From Loxodes magnus (taxonomy: Eukaryota; Ciliophora; Karyorelictea; Loxodida; Loxodidae), in the NCBI GenBank assembly GCA_946699065.1, contig CAMPDV010001605.1, forward strand, positions 42,291 to 106,290: DNA of 64,000 bases. The letters are read 5' to 3'. The translations under genes and the position numbers were made by a program. Below, piece by piece: positions 12,370 through 23,770 of this stretch. How positions within the stretch are numbered: the first letter of the stretch is position 1; each line of letters opens with the position of its first letter. The notes under the pieces were generated by a model that was not told the origin of the DNA, did no database searches, and worked only from the letters and a program-made list of their open reading frames with translations.

Positions 12370-13205
12370 GAAATAAGGAGTGGGTCGATAATTGAAACAG
12401 TAACAGACCTAAGAAACTCCTCCAATAGCAAAAAAAAGAGCATAAAGAGGAAAAAAGGAAATTAAGTCACTCCAAATGAAGAAGAAGAGCCAAGAAAAGT
12501 GATGGAGATTTAAAAAGCAGCTGCTGTAAGAGAATTCACAATGCCGCTGTATCAAGAGGAACAGACATAAATCCTGATAGTTTTTTCAGAGTTCAAAGAG
12601 GAAATCAAGAAACTCAGGATCGAAAATAGAAACCTCAGGAGTTAAATTGCAGACATCTAAGAACGGAAAGAGAGTTTTATGGAGACCTACGGTCGGGAAC
12701 AAAATGGTGTATTCAATGAAATAGGCTCAGTAAGAAAAACTGTTCGCTCAATAGGAATAGCTCTAGGAATTCCAGATGAAGCAGATGTTGAAGCTTACTC
12801 CCAATGGTAAGTAGAGCTGATTCAGAAGCAAACCTCGACAATGGATATTGAGTCGAGGAATTAGCCATTACAGCATCAGATCTAGAATAAAAAATCAAGA
12901 TTCTTATACCGAAATGCCAAGTTTGTGGAAACAGGAATCGAAAATATTGATAATGCTGAAATTATAAAAAATTAAACATGGAAAAAATAGAATCAAGAAA
13001 ATAACTTTACAAATAGTAATTATAGCAACGAGACTATTTTTGCAGTTAATTCTATCCAACGACCAAAGGATAGATTTATAAACCAAAATGATATAACATG
13101 CATGGGGATGGTAGAAGAGTAGCAGAGGAGATTGGTTCCGATCAATTCAAAAAACCGGTCCTGAGATCACGAGGTTGAAATCCCTTAAAGATCTCTAAAC
13201 ATTTA
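12370..13205 (+). pseudogene. ORF1/Gag-like retroelement protein, frameshifted
   Basis: The frame beginning KRKKGNQVTPNEEEEPRK closely matches the ORF1 at 35.8-36.5k (TPMTPTEEEGPRKV...), including AAAVREF, MP and the coiled coil. A frame change precedes the zinc knuckle at 12915-12956, read CQVCGNRNRKYWQC, where the His is replaced by Arg. The C-terminal block QFYP...KGQIYKPKWY matches QFYPSGGQIYKPKWY. The expected ATG is ATA here. GC is high for the window. The element ends in an (ATT)n tail at 13218-13235. No reverse transcriptase follows. It is a dead copy of a non-LTR-like element. Confidence 0.7.
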
Positions 13206-13217
13206 ACATTTAAATTA

Positions 13218-13235
13218 GTATTATTATTATTATTG
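13218..13235 (+). repeat. (ATT)n 3' tail of the ORF1 element
   Basis: Five to six ATT units directly follow the ORF1 and its 3' hairpin region (loop GGTTGAAATC near 13,170). Short microsatellite tails like this are typical of several LINE clades that insert by target-primed reverse transcription. Confidence 0.65.
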
Positions 13236-13239
13236 ACAC

Positions 13240-14354
13240 TTTCTTTTAGGCTTAAATATTTCTAAACATTTTTATGCTAAAATTATAAAATCTTAATTTA
13301 AGTTATTTTTCAATAAATTGTTTGAATCTATTATAAAATTTTAATTTTTACAAGCATTCAATTTTATTTTAAGTTTTGCTTTTATTATTTTTAATTTTAC
13401 TGAATTTGAAATCTGCTAAAGGAATATGAAATTAATTTAATTTTGATTTGTTTTATTAAATTATATTATTATTTAAAATGATTATGCTTGCTTGAAAAAA
13501 AAATGTTAGCAAAAATTGTTTTCACTAATATTTAGATTTTTTAGGAATTAAATAATATTTAATATAAAAATGAAATAATTCTTAAACTAAAATTATAATA
13601 AAAACAAATAAATAGAAAAATGAATAATAAGTTTTCTATTAAATAAAGTTTATTTAAAAAATGATTGTTAGTTAATTAAGAACAAATATTAATTTATTTT
13701 ATTATAATTCTTATAAAATTATATATTTATTTTATTTTATTTTTAGAATCGAATATTCAAAATATAAACTTAATCGTGAGAAAAATTATTAAATTTCAAT
13801 GAAAATTAAATATATAATTATTTCTATTTTTATTTATGTTTAGAATATTTTAAAATCTATCTTAAGTATTTGAAATAAAAAAAGCTTTTAATTTAAAGCC
13901 TCGTAAGATATATATTAGCAATAATTTAATTTAATTAATTAAAATAACTTATCAATTTTTAAAAACTTTGAAGTTAACAAAATTTATAATATAATCTTAA
14001 AGTATTTTTATATTAATTATAATTTCTGTAAAGGACTATTTAAAATAAATATATTTATTAAATATAATTTCTAAGTTATAATAAAAGCTCTTTTTAAAAA
14101 TATAAAAAAATGATAAAAAGTAATTAAAAAACTAAATAATTATACATAAATTGTATCTAGTTAATAAAAAAGGTTAAATAAATTAGAATATTTTAATTAT
14201 ATTATATAAATTTAGAATTATGCTTAAAACAACATGAGTCTATAAAACTTAAAATGAATGAAAATTAAAAGTTTAATTATTTAAATTTAAATATATATAA
14301 GCATTATAAAGATGATAACTTAATTAGTTTACTGTTTATATTATAAAAAATAAA
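13240..14354. other. AT-rich intergenic DNA
   Basis: Nothing recognisable. It forms the 5' flank of the kelch gene. Confidence 0.6.
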
Positions 14355-15329
14355 ATGAAACTTCATTGCAAATCTAAGCTAATAATGAAGATGCTATTTC
14401 TTAGGAAAATGGGCAAAAGTTCAAATATGGCTAGCTAAATAGGAAGCGTTTTTTGTAAAATACCTTTGATGGTAAAAAAGTATGAAATAAGCCCTAATTT
14501 CTGTGATTAAAAGTTTCAATTTTATTCAAATCTAAAATAAGGAACAAATGTTTTAACTTCATTCAATCTTATAAGTAGTTAGATAACGAAAACACCATTA
14601 AGCTGTATCTAAAACTTTACAAATAATAATCATTATATAGAATAGATAAAAAATAACTTTTTAGTAATATCAGGAGGTAATAATAAGTACCTATAAAGGC
14701 TTACAGTTTTATAAAATAAATTAGATTAATTTAAATCATAGGAATTAAGTACTATTTTTAAGAGAAATCGTCACAGATCTATTTTTAATGGTAAATAACT
14801 CATTTTCTTAATAGGTGGAGAAGAAACTAAGTCGCATGAAGTTTTTAACATAAAAACATAATAATTTACCCATTGTCTTGAAGATTTCCCATTAACAATG
14901 AGAACTTTCGGACTTTGTCTTACTAACTAAAAATTTTTCATTTTTGGAGGCTATAATTGTGAACAAAAGTAAGGTTTACGATCCATTTATTCATGCTCTT
15001 TAATGGATGGATTATGGAGAAGGTTGAATTTTTAACTTCGGGAAAAAAGTTCGACTAGTGCTGTTTATTCTCAAAAAGATTAAAGTTTCTTTATTTGAAA
15101 TAGTGGTGGAAATCTAAGTAGAACTTTCGCATATGACTTCAAATAAATGATAGATCATGGAGACAAAATGGATGAAATCTCTTATAATTATTCAAAACCT
15201 ATCACCTAAGATGGTATTATATTCTACTTTAAAAGCTATGGAGATTTGTATATTTATGAAATTAAGCAAGGAAAGTGGGAGTCAGCTCTTTTAAAATAGA
15301 ATAGCTTTATCAATTATAAGTAAAATTGA
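14355..15329 (+). CDS. Kelch-repeat protein, 324 aa
   Basis: ATG 14355 opens a frame to TGA 15327-15329 with TAA/TAG as Gln. The C-terminal two thirds hold kelch-like blades with the double-Gly signature: LIFLIGGEETKSHEVFN, FFIFGGYNCE then LWRRLNF, and FFIWNSGGNLSRTFAYDF. One internal TGA (15096-15098, codon 248) falls at the Trp of FFIWNSGG. The N-terminal 130 residues are basic and show no known domain. Kelch propellers mediate protein-protein contacts and are often substrate receptors; the partner cannot be told. A decayed paralogue with the same block order is at 44.4-45.2k. An earlier in-frame ATG is not evident. Confidence 0.8.
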
Positions 15330-15714
15330 ATTTAAAGCATAAACTCAAATTAGAAATATTTTATTAAGACTAATAATTCTTATATTTAGCTTAACTTTAT
15401 AATTAATGTATTCAACACTACATTTATATGTAGATTAATCAAAGTCATAGAAAATATAACTTAAACTTCTGAAATTTATAATCATTTTTCAGAGTATTCC
15501 TTATAAACGGTTGTGTTACTAATATCTTAAATTAAATACTAATTGAATATTTAAATTCTATTAACTTAGTTTATACTTTCTTAAAATAAAATTTAATACC
15601 TTTAGCTATTAATATGTTTATAAAAAATGCTAGAGTTAAGTAATAAATAGAAGAATGTTTTATGAATTATAAGCTAAAACAAGTTAAATTGCAATTGAGA
15701 TATGTTTATTAACA

Positions 15715-15787
15715 GCCTCTATGGCTCAGTTGGCAGAGCATTCGCTTAGTAAGCGAAAGGTCCGTGGTTCGAGCCCGCGTGGAGGCT
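15715..15787 (+). tRNA. tRNA-Thr (anticodon AGT)
   Basis: A complete cloverleaf of 73 nt. The acceptor GCCTCTA pairs with TGGAGGC, the D arm is GGCTCAGTTGGCAGAGC, and the anticodon stem TTCGC/GCGAA has loop TTAGTAA. The T arm is CGTGG-TTCGAGC-CCGCG. A T-run follows directly, fitting Pol III termination. No intron is seen. Confidence 0.95.
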
Positions 15788-15908
15788 TTTTTATTAGATA
15801 AAATAAGAAAAAAATAAAGGGAAATTAATTTTAAAATAGTTAATGTAAATAATTTAAAACTAAGAAAAATAATTAATTAGTTTACTTAAGATAGAATTTT
15901 AAAAATTT

Positions 15909-17708
15909 TCACAACTCAAAATCTATTTATTCCTGTCCTTGGTTTTAATAACCTTTATCAAAACTTATTTTTATTTTGCTATATTTTTACTTCAGACTTT
16001 ATAGTGGCTATTCTTATATTTATTTACAATCTTTTAGGTCTAAATTTCTTAAGATATTGTATAATGGAAAATCTTTTCCGTTTTCATCTTAAATAGGAAA
16101 AGCATTATATGTAATATTTTAATTTCTTTATAAGCTTAAAAATGTTAATCTTTATTCAGTTTTAATTATTTCAATCACATCTCTATTTAGCAAATAACAG
16201 TTATTAAGATTTAATCTTCTTAATTTTTAGATTTTAATAATTTCTTGTATTCAATTTTCACCATTAACTTAGCAATCAGATAAATAAAATCTTTATAAAA
16301 ATAAGCAATTTTCTCTAATAGATACTAAAGTTTCTTTTTTAATTTATTTTAATTTAAGTCATACTTAAATACACTTCCTACAATTTTAGAATATTATTTA
16401 TAACTCTTCATCTAAATCATTATCTGAGCATATTGTTATATCTTTTAAGTTTTAGCCATAAATACCTATTAATTTATAATCTTCCTTTTATAATTTATTC
16501 AAATTAAGAAAATTTATTTTCTCCAAATTAGGTGAGTTTTATAACAGCTACTCTAAATTTCTTTTGTTAAAATTCTTACAGTCTACTAATCTAGCTTCTT
16601 AAAGGTTTGGAAACTAAAAGTTAAAAAGTTTTTAAGAGGAGATTGAAACTTCTTAAAAGTCTAAAATATTTATTTTTCTAGTGTTTATTTTATCTAACAT
16701 TGAATCAGATAAATTCTAAAGCTAGAATAAATGTATTTAAGTTAAATTAGGACATAAATGGATAAATTAATAACTTTAACTATTATAGTATATATTAATA
16801 TTTTCAATATAGTTTCCTTTTAATTGCAAGTATTGCTTAAGAATGCTATTATTCAAATTATTACTTTAGATTTTTATTTATTTTAAATTCGAGTTTAGGC
16901 AATAATCTAATAAAAATTACCCTGTTATATTATCTGAGGAGTATATTTATAAGCTTTCTAAACTTTTTAAATTTTATAGAAAGGCTAAATTTTATTCTTC
17001 CAATTCTATTAAAAAAAGATTCAATGTTTTTAAGTTTTTGCATATAGAAATATTGGGTAATTTTACATCCATTATAGATCATTGCCATAATTCTAGTTTT
17101 TCTAATATTTCTTAATTTTGGTTTCTTCTATTTTATTTTTTGAATAGAACCAAATTATTTAATTAATTTTGTAACTATTAGCATAAATTAAAAGATAAAT
17201 ATCATGCATATATTATTAAAGATTTAACATTCGAATGAGTCAATTATCTTAAAATCCAATTTATTTTTCTTTTTATTTATTTTTTGTCTTTGTTGGTATA
17301 TTTTTTTATTTTTAAAGTGTCATAATAGAATTTAAACTGATAGAAGTATTTATTGACTTTCTGTAGATTGCATTTATCTCTATTTTTTAGAAAATTTGTT
17401 ATTATACCTCAAATGTTTCTATTTTTTCATATATTAATAGACTTTTCATTCCAAGCTTTTTCATCTTTTTCATTTAATTTTTTACTTGCTTTAATGGCTA
17501 TTTCTAGTTATTCTTTATTTTAAGATTAGATACTTAATTCTGTCACCTAAGCAAATTGGGATTACTGACATATTACAAATTCTTAAGGTTTATTTTTATT
17601 TTATTCTATTGAATAGTTTTCTACATAACTTAGTTCTTTATCTGCTTCTTATTTGGATGTCCAAAAATTTTTGCACTAGCAATAAAGTAAGTTTTGTGTT
17701 TATTCCAT
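15909..17708 (-). CDS. Short-form LRR protein, 599 aa
   Basis: The frame from ATG 17708 to TGA 15909-15911 is open for 600 codons and holds six in-frame TGA codons, for example in NIWKNRNIWG, LWQWS (17079-17081) and GENWIQEI. The N-terminus corresponds to the two-CxxC module of its paralogues (C9/C12 and C47/C50 at 52442-54242) but is degraded: YCQC and CQQS, one Cys lost from each pair. A conserved hydrophobic region follows (NKYFYQFKFYYDTL), then LRRs with the family motifs FLLDYCLN and AFPIQDENGKDF, and the C-terminus QIDFEL. The LRR part is homologous to the RING-LRR genes. Function is unknown; LRRs suggest protein binding. Just upstream an ORF1 element has inserted at about 17,793. Confidence 0.85.
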
Positions 17709-17792
17709 TATAATAAACTAAAAAGCAGTGAAAACAAATAAAGATTATAAAATAAATAAATTATGCTTATAGTATTTTCTTTTATCAATATA

Positions 17793-18662
17793 TAGTTAAA
17801 AGTTAAAGTTAAAGTTAAAAAGCTTTGTTAAAACCTTAGTAGTCAGCCATCTGACCTATTCTATCAGCTTGTCTCCATTAGTTTGTCTTGAATTTCTACT
17901 AGGCTTAGTTAGGCGGTGTAGCACTTCATTAGCGCACCATCCTTTAATATTCTGGATAGTTTTCATCTTGCATGTAGTCCTAATTATTTCTCCAAGGATT
18001 AAGATTTGAATTAAAAATTTTTTTCTATAAATGTTTCCGCTTTATGTTGGATATATCCTAAATAGTTTTCTAAAAATATCTTATTTATTCTTTCTTTAAA
18101 TTTCGCTTAGTTAGTAGCAGTATTTTCATTGGTGTTATTTATTGCACACGTAGCATTTTATTCTTCTTTTAAACTATTATTCCTGTAACACTTATTTAAT
18201 TTAAATTTACTACTTATTTCAAATAAACGTTTACTGTTTATTTTAATTTGAGGCTTCATTTTCTATTTCCATAGGATCTGATTAATTCTGTTAAATCGAA
18301 AATGGCGTAATCTGAATTTATTATTAAATTTAAAGAATTCTTTGTTCCAGTTTGTTTTCTATTTCTTATGATGATTAATATTGTTTCTCAAGTAAAGACG
18401 TTATTAGTTTTTCTAATTTTTCTACTTTATCAGTGAGGTATCTATTTTTAAACATAAACTCTTTTAATGACTTAGATAATATTTCTATTTGAGTTTGTGT
18501 CGGAAGTTTTTTTAATTTTGGATTTCCAAGTGGTTAATGTTCGTCATATCAATCATATTTCTCACTTTCACTCGTTGTAATTATTTCATTTTTTTATTTT
18601 TTAGAGAATTTTCCTGTTTAAATGTTTTGTTCAAAGTTCTGTTATTTCTTAGAAACCATTTT
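17793..18662 (-). mobile_element. ORF1-only LINE-like element inserted 5' of the LRR gene
   Basis: The element runs from just before the ORF1 ATG (18659) to a tail of three AACTTT units at 17,793-17,815. A near-identical copy is at 59,611-60,467; similarity starts and ends at the same points, so these are the element's limits. The DNA on both sides continues the 5' flank shared by the LRR genes at 38.98k, 54.3k and 58.97k (TTTTATCAATATAT... then ATTACTCTTATAATTATTAAG), which lack the insertion. A short ATATAT at both edges may be a target-site duplication. There is essentially no 5' leader and no reverse transcriptase, so it moved in trans. Confidence 0.8.
17795..18659 (-). CDS. ORF1/Gag-like protein with CCHC knuckle
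   Basis: It starts MVSKKQQNFEQN. A Lys/Gln/Asn-rich N-terminus and a coiled coil (RYLTDKVEKLEKLITSLLEK) precede a zinc knuckle at 18117-18155, CYVCNKQHQWKYC, spacing CX2CX3HX4C, where the Trp is TGA. The block RIYPTQSGNIYRKK follows, matching the C-terminal block of the other ORF1s. The best continuation (NPWRNNQDYMQ... QWSATPPNQAQQKF) lies in the -1 frame after A AAA AAA, and the same is true of the 60k copy. No TGA ends that frame before the tail. The role is probably RNA binding and packaging of the element's transcript, as in Gag and LINE ORF1 proteins. Confidence 0.75.
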
Positions 18663-18899
18663 ATATATCTATTATAATAATTTATTACTCTTATAATTAT
18701 TAAGTTACTTATTTCACACTTTTTAATCTCTATTTTCGTTAATTTTTACTCTATTTATATAAATCCATTAATCTACTTTAATTTTATATCTTTACTTAAA
18801 GTTTTAAAATTATTATAAACGAAATAATTTTGCAAAGAAAAATGCATAAAAATCTAAAAAAGTTGTCTATTTTGCTATATACAGAGCAAACGAAGCATA

Positions 18900-19631
18900 A
18901 CTTAATTTATTAAAGTGATTTCACCTTTTTTTGATTAATCACAGAATTAGAGTTTGTAAAAGTTTTTTCTTATCGGAAACCTTTTATCTCATATTCATCT
19001 GGTTTTTTCGGATCGTAAATTTTTATAAATCGCCTATTTATCCTCATGCTAGTAATTGGAATAAAATCCTACTTGTCATCTCTCAAATTGTCTCGTTGCG
19101 TGTGTAATCTTTGAAGCTTTTAAATAAGGTTAAAATCTTTAGAGTCTTCTGTTTGGTGTGCAATAATTAAATAGATTTTGAATTCCTCTTATTGTTTCAT
19201 AATTTTATTTTCCCTTAAATCTAGAGCATTGGTTTACCTTATGTGCATGTTTTTTACAATATCAACATCTTTTTTCTATTTTCTAATAGGAGAGGGTTTT
19301 GCACTCCTCTTGATTCTGGATCCGATCGTTAATTAATTTGATTTGCTTAAGTTAACTGATCCTCTGGTCAATCTTTTGTCTTAAAATCCATTCAATTTGA
19401 GTAATTTATCTTTTCATCTATTAAGAAGATATCTCTATTTTTATTGTTTCTAAGGATTTTATTAATTTAATAGATTATTAATTGTTAGCATTAGAGATTA
19501 GGTTATTTATTTAAATTTTTCAATTTATTTTTTAGCTTCTAATTGTCCAATTGTAGCAAATAAACTTCGTTAGAAAGGTCTAGTTAATTATTAGGATTTT
19601 TTGAAGAGATTTATTGTTTCTTAGGTGTCAT
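18900..19631 (-). pseudogene. ORF1/Gag-like protein with intact CCHC knuckle, one frame break
   Basis: ATG 19631 gives MTPKKQQISSKNPNN. After about 45 codons the coiled-coil frame (SLETIKIEISS, EWILRQKIDQRISQLKQ) continues in another phase, so one indel near 19,500 is likely. The knuckle at 19226-19267 is CWYCKKHAHKVNQC, a perfect CX2CX4HX4C, its Trp written TGA. A basic tail follows. The 3' end (near 18,905) carries GTGATT ... GGTGAAATCAC, able to form a small hairpin. It lies in tandem, in the same orientation, with the element at 17.8-18.66k but belongs to a different subfamily. Confidence 0.7.
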
Positions 19632-19639
19632 TTTTATAA

Positions 19640-20620
19640 TATATCTTTAAAAATAGATCATACTTAATAGCTATTTTTGGATTAAAAAAAGATTAATTTA
19701 ATATTTTTAATATTTTCTTTTATGATTCAATTTAAGTATATCTTATATAAATTTAATTCAATTTTAATATTTATTTTTTAAGCAATTTTCATTACTAAAT
19801 TTATGGGTATATCAAGACAAATAAAATTTTAATTTGTTTATTTGTATTTTTTCTCTTAATCTTACTGAGAAAAAATTGTTACTATTAGGTTTGTGAAAAA
19901 TTTGTAAAATAGAGCAATCCTTATTCCTTTATTTTAAGATTTATATAAAAAATTAAACCTATAATAAGTAAATTTGTTTAATTTTCATTAAAAAATAAAT
20001 TATTTTATTTGCATTATAATAAGGTTTCTATATAGTCTCCTTTTCAATTATCTTTTTTATCATATACATTAATATTATATTCAAGTTATTTTAATTTTTT
20101 TTTAAAGAAGATAAAAGATAATAAAATACCCTAAATATATCTATCGATTTTAGCAAAAGAAACAGATTCTTTTAAAGCTTTAATAAAAATATACTAAAAT
20201 GAAAGCTATTTGAATTTAGTACTTTACTACTAGGTTTATTTCCGAGTGGATTTTCCTTTCAGTTATTTACAATTTATGCTTATTATGAGTATAATTACAT
20301 CAATCTAAATAAATCCTAATATTTAAAATAAATTTATATTTATAATTTTATATAAAATTAATTAAATTAGAAAATATATTTTTCAAATATATTTTATCCT
20401 AAAAAGATATTTAGGCATCTAGTTAGATAATATAATTTAATTTAGATTAAAATAAAATAAATTAATTAGGATTAGTTTGTATCTAATTTTTTAAATATTA
20501 AATTTATTTGTTTATAAGCTAAAGTATTTCTTATATATAACTTTTTCCATTTTAATTAATTTTCTATAATTACTTAGCTATCTCATATTATAAATTCATT
20601 ATTATAAAAATATAGATTCA
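19640..20620. other. AT-rich intergenic DNA
   Basis: No gene, tRNA or repeat unit was recognised in this approximately 980 bp. Confidence 0.55.
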
Positions 20621-20915
20621 GTCGCGGTAAGGAAAACTAGTAGGTAATCTGGTGCAGTGTATATTGCATTGAGAGTAATCTTGCACTAATGATTTAGTTA
20701 CTAATTCTTATTTAGATCTTATTCAAGAAAACTGGAGAATTTGGCTCAAAATTCAAGAATAATTTTTTTAAAAGCAGATTCCCCATTTAGAGAAGCTGAC
20801 ATTTCTCATTGGACGACCAAAATGACAACAAGAAGTATGAGAATATTTTTTTAGTTATAATATTGATATTGAAAGAGCTACGATCCAACGAGGAACTACG
20901 CCCCCTATAATAATA
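20621..20915 (+). repeat. SINE-like repeat A, short form
   Basis: It begins GTCGCGGTAAGGAAAACTAG, then TAGGTAATCTGG and a small palindrome GCAGTGTATATTGC. It ends in the conserved module GAGCTACGA...GAGGAACTACG, then CTATAATAATAT. It lacks the internal GC-rich segment present in the copies at 32.0-32.4k and 48.95-49.34k. GC is clearly above the surroundings. The head also sits directly upstream of an ORF1 gene at 31.2-32.0k. It has no coding capacity of its own. Confidence 0.7.
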
Positions 20916-21505
20916 TTTAATTATTAATAATTAATAAAGATTGTTATATCTATTTATAGGAGCATAATTTATTTTATTTCTTATTTTATATCCTAAATAT
21001 GCTAAAATAATAAGAATTTATTTTTAAATTATAAATAAAAACGATTTTCTAGTTGGTATTAAGAGCATAATTACTAATTTTATTTATTTGTGTATTTATG
21101 AAAATTTTCCTAACCTTTCTTTAAAACTAGCAAGCTGATTATTATTTATTTGCTATAATTTATAAACTAAAGCATGCTTTAAATAAAAAATAAAATGTTA
21201 TATCACTTATTGAAATAAATAGCATGAATTATAATTTTTTAAAGCTATTATCCAGTGAAAAGCTAAAGAGTTATTTAGATTAAATGACTATAAATCTATA
21301 AAGTAAAAAGAATAAGCATTATAATTAGCTAAATAAATAGCTTTATAATAAATTACTGAGTAGTTAGTTCTTAAGTAAATAAACTTAATTTAATATATTT
21401 TAAATTTCTTAATTACTTTCTAGTTAATTGTTTTATAATTAATCATAATATTAAAATTATAAGATATTTTTAAGATAAATAACAAGCTATTTAATTAATT
21501 ATAAA

Positions 21506-23770
21506 ATGCTTAAGACTACTTAAATATAATGTGTCTTATGCAATTAAATTTACAATTTAGGAGAACAAGATTTTATCAAACTACAGTGTGGAGATATCTT
21601 TTGCAAAAAATGCTTGCATGAAAAAATTAATAATCGAACGCTTTTTAAATGCATAAATTGTAATAAAATTTAGGATTATCAACTAATATAATAGCTTTTA
21701 GAATAGAAATCAGCAAATAATCAGATTGAAATATAATAAAAAAACGAAGCTTAAATTGGAATAGAAAAGAATATATAATCAAGTTAAAATTAAACAGAAT
21801 CCACTAAAGTGAAAAATTAGATAAAAAGTAATTAAAACAATATTTGATAAAATAAAAATATTTTGAGCTACTTATTTTAATTTTTGGAATTGAAAGAAGT
21901 GACTATTCTCCAATAAATTAATAAATACTTGTATAACTTTAGCTATATGATTGGTTAAATAGAAATAAAAAAATATAATAACGATGTCATAAATGTTAAA
22001 AATAGAATAGAATGGAGTTTAAGATAAATAGCTAAATCTTAAGTAAAACTTATATCTATTTAATCTTAAGACTTTTCTAAGAACTTATTTGATTAAATTT
22101 AATAAATACTGAATGAATGTTTTGATTAACAAAAATAAACTAACTTAAAATTATTTTTTATTTACAAAAATTTCCCTTTCAATTTAAATTTTTCGAAGTG
22201 CTTAAATATAAGAGCATTATAGTTATAGGATGTAACTATATAAGAATCAGTCCTTTAATTTTTAGAAAAATTAGTGAATCTTAAGACTCTTGACTTAATT
22301 CCATGCAATCTAGTAACAGGATAGTTTTTAATGAATTATTGCTAAAATATAAATTTATAGGAACTAACAATTTATAGCTAAAATGTAGATTATGAACTTA
22401 TAAAATAATATTTGGAGACAAAAGGATCTAACTTTTAGAAAATTTGTATTAATGGAAACTTAAAAATGGAATAATTTATTAAATTTCTTCCTAATTTAAA
22501 TCAAATTTATCTATGCTTAACTGAAGTATCATCAGACTAATTTTTACTTAATCTAGATTCTTAAAAAATGTAATAAATGTTTATTTAAAGTCCTAATTTC
22601 TCTCCATTAAGTGTTTCTTACCTTTTATCATAATAATTTAATAAGCTTGAAACATTTTATATTTACAGCTATGATTAAATTAGTACCTAACACTTGCTGC
22701 TTTTATTAAAAAATGCTCCTAACCTTAAAAATTTGACTTGAATATAAAATTATTATAATTAGAAATTTGGTTACAGTGTATAAGAAGAAGAGTCATTTAA
22801 TTTAAATTAGCTTTACTTAGATTTACTTTCTAAGTAGCATTCTAGTTTAGAAATTATTTACTTATACGATGATAATACAATAAGCGAGGATAATCTTATG
22901 CTGCTTCTCCTTATTTCACCTAAATTACAATAAATGAAACTAACCTAAGTTGAACTTTCTTTCTAAACAGTTAGTAAGGAAACAAACCCTTAAAGTAAAT
23001 ATCCTTCTTTAGATAGCTTCCATTATCATACTTAATAGCTTTTAAAACTTAGTCTATTTGAAGTTTAGAATTGTTAATACTTTACAGATAAAACTCTACT
23101 ATTTCTAATATAAAACGCACCTAACTTAAAATAGATAAATCTAACCAATCTTGATAAAATTACTGATCTAAGTCTAAGATAATTAATCTAAAATTGCTAG
23201 AAACTAGAAATCTTAAGTTTAGATCAAATGAGCTAATTATCAGACGAAACTCTTAACGTTATTTTCTAAAAATGTAGAAACTTAAAAGAGTTAAAGCTAA
23301 GTAGCTTTAACTAAATAAAGCATGAAAGCTTATTAATAATGGAATAAAACTTAAAGTAACTCAAAAATCTTTCTTTAGATAGTTGTTCATTTGAGAGCTT
23401 AAACTGGATGTCATAAATCTCAACTATGTAGAAGTTGAAAAATTTAAGTATTAAAAATTGCTAACAATTAAGCAAAGATGATTGCCAAATACTATTAAAT
23501 AAAAATCTAGAGAGTTTGGATTTAAGTGATAACAACTAGTTAAGTGATGAAAATCTTCCTTTAAAAGATGAAAATGATTAAATATACTCTCTATGGTAAA
23601 CATTGACTTAATTAAATATAAGTAATTGTTCCTAAATAAGAAATGAATGAGCTGCTAATTTAGTCTAGATTTGTGGAAAATTAGTAATTAAGTTTAGTCA
23701 TTAAACATTTTAAAAAGAGAAAGAAATTAACTTTAATTTGGAAGTTACAAATCTTAAATCTCAAAATTGA
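21506..23770 (+). CDS. RING-like finger plus LRR protein, 754 aa
   Basis: The best preserved member of the family. ATG 21506 to TGA 23768-23770 is one open frame with TAA/TAG as Gln and three internal TGA codons (114, 412 and 715) as Trp. The N-terminal finger has Cys 9, 12, 28, 33, 36, 49 and 52 with Asp 30 (LQCGDIFCKKC). A Gln/Asn-rich linker runs to about residue 110, then LRRs to the end. Codon 697 is TGG in SLWQTL, aligning with TGA in the genes at 6204 and 45655. Its length equals that of the minus-strand gene at 2156-4420, suggesting selection on both. RING-LRR architecture suggests an E3-type adaptor; the atypical finger keeps this uncertain. Confidence 0.88.
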
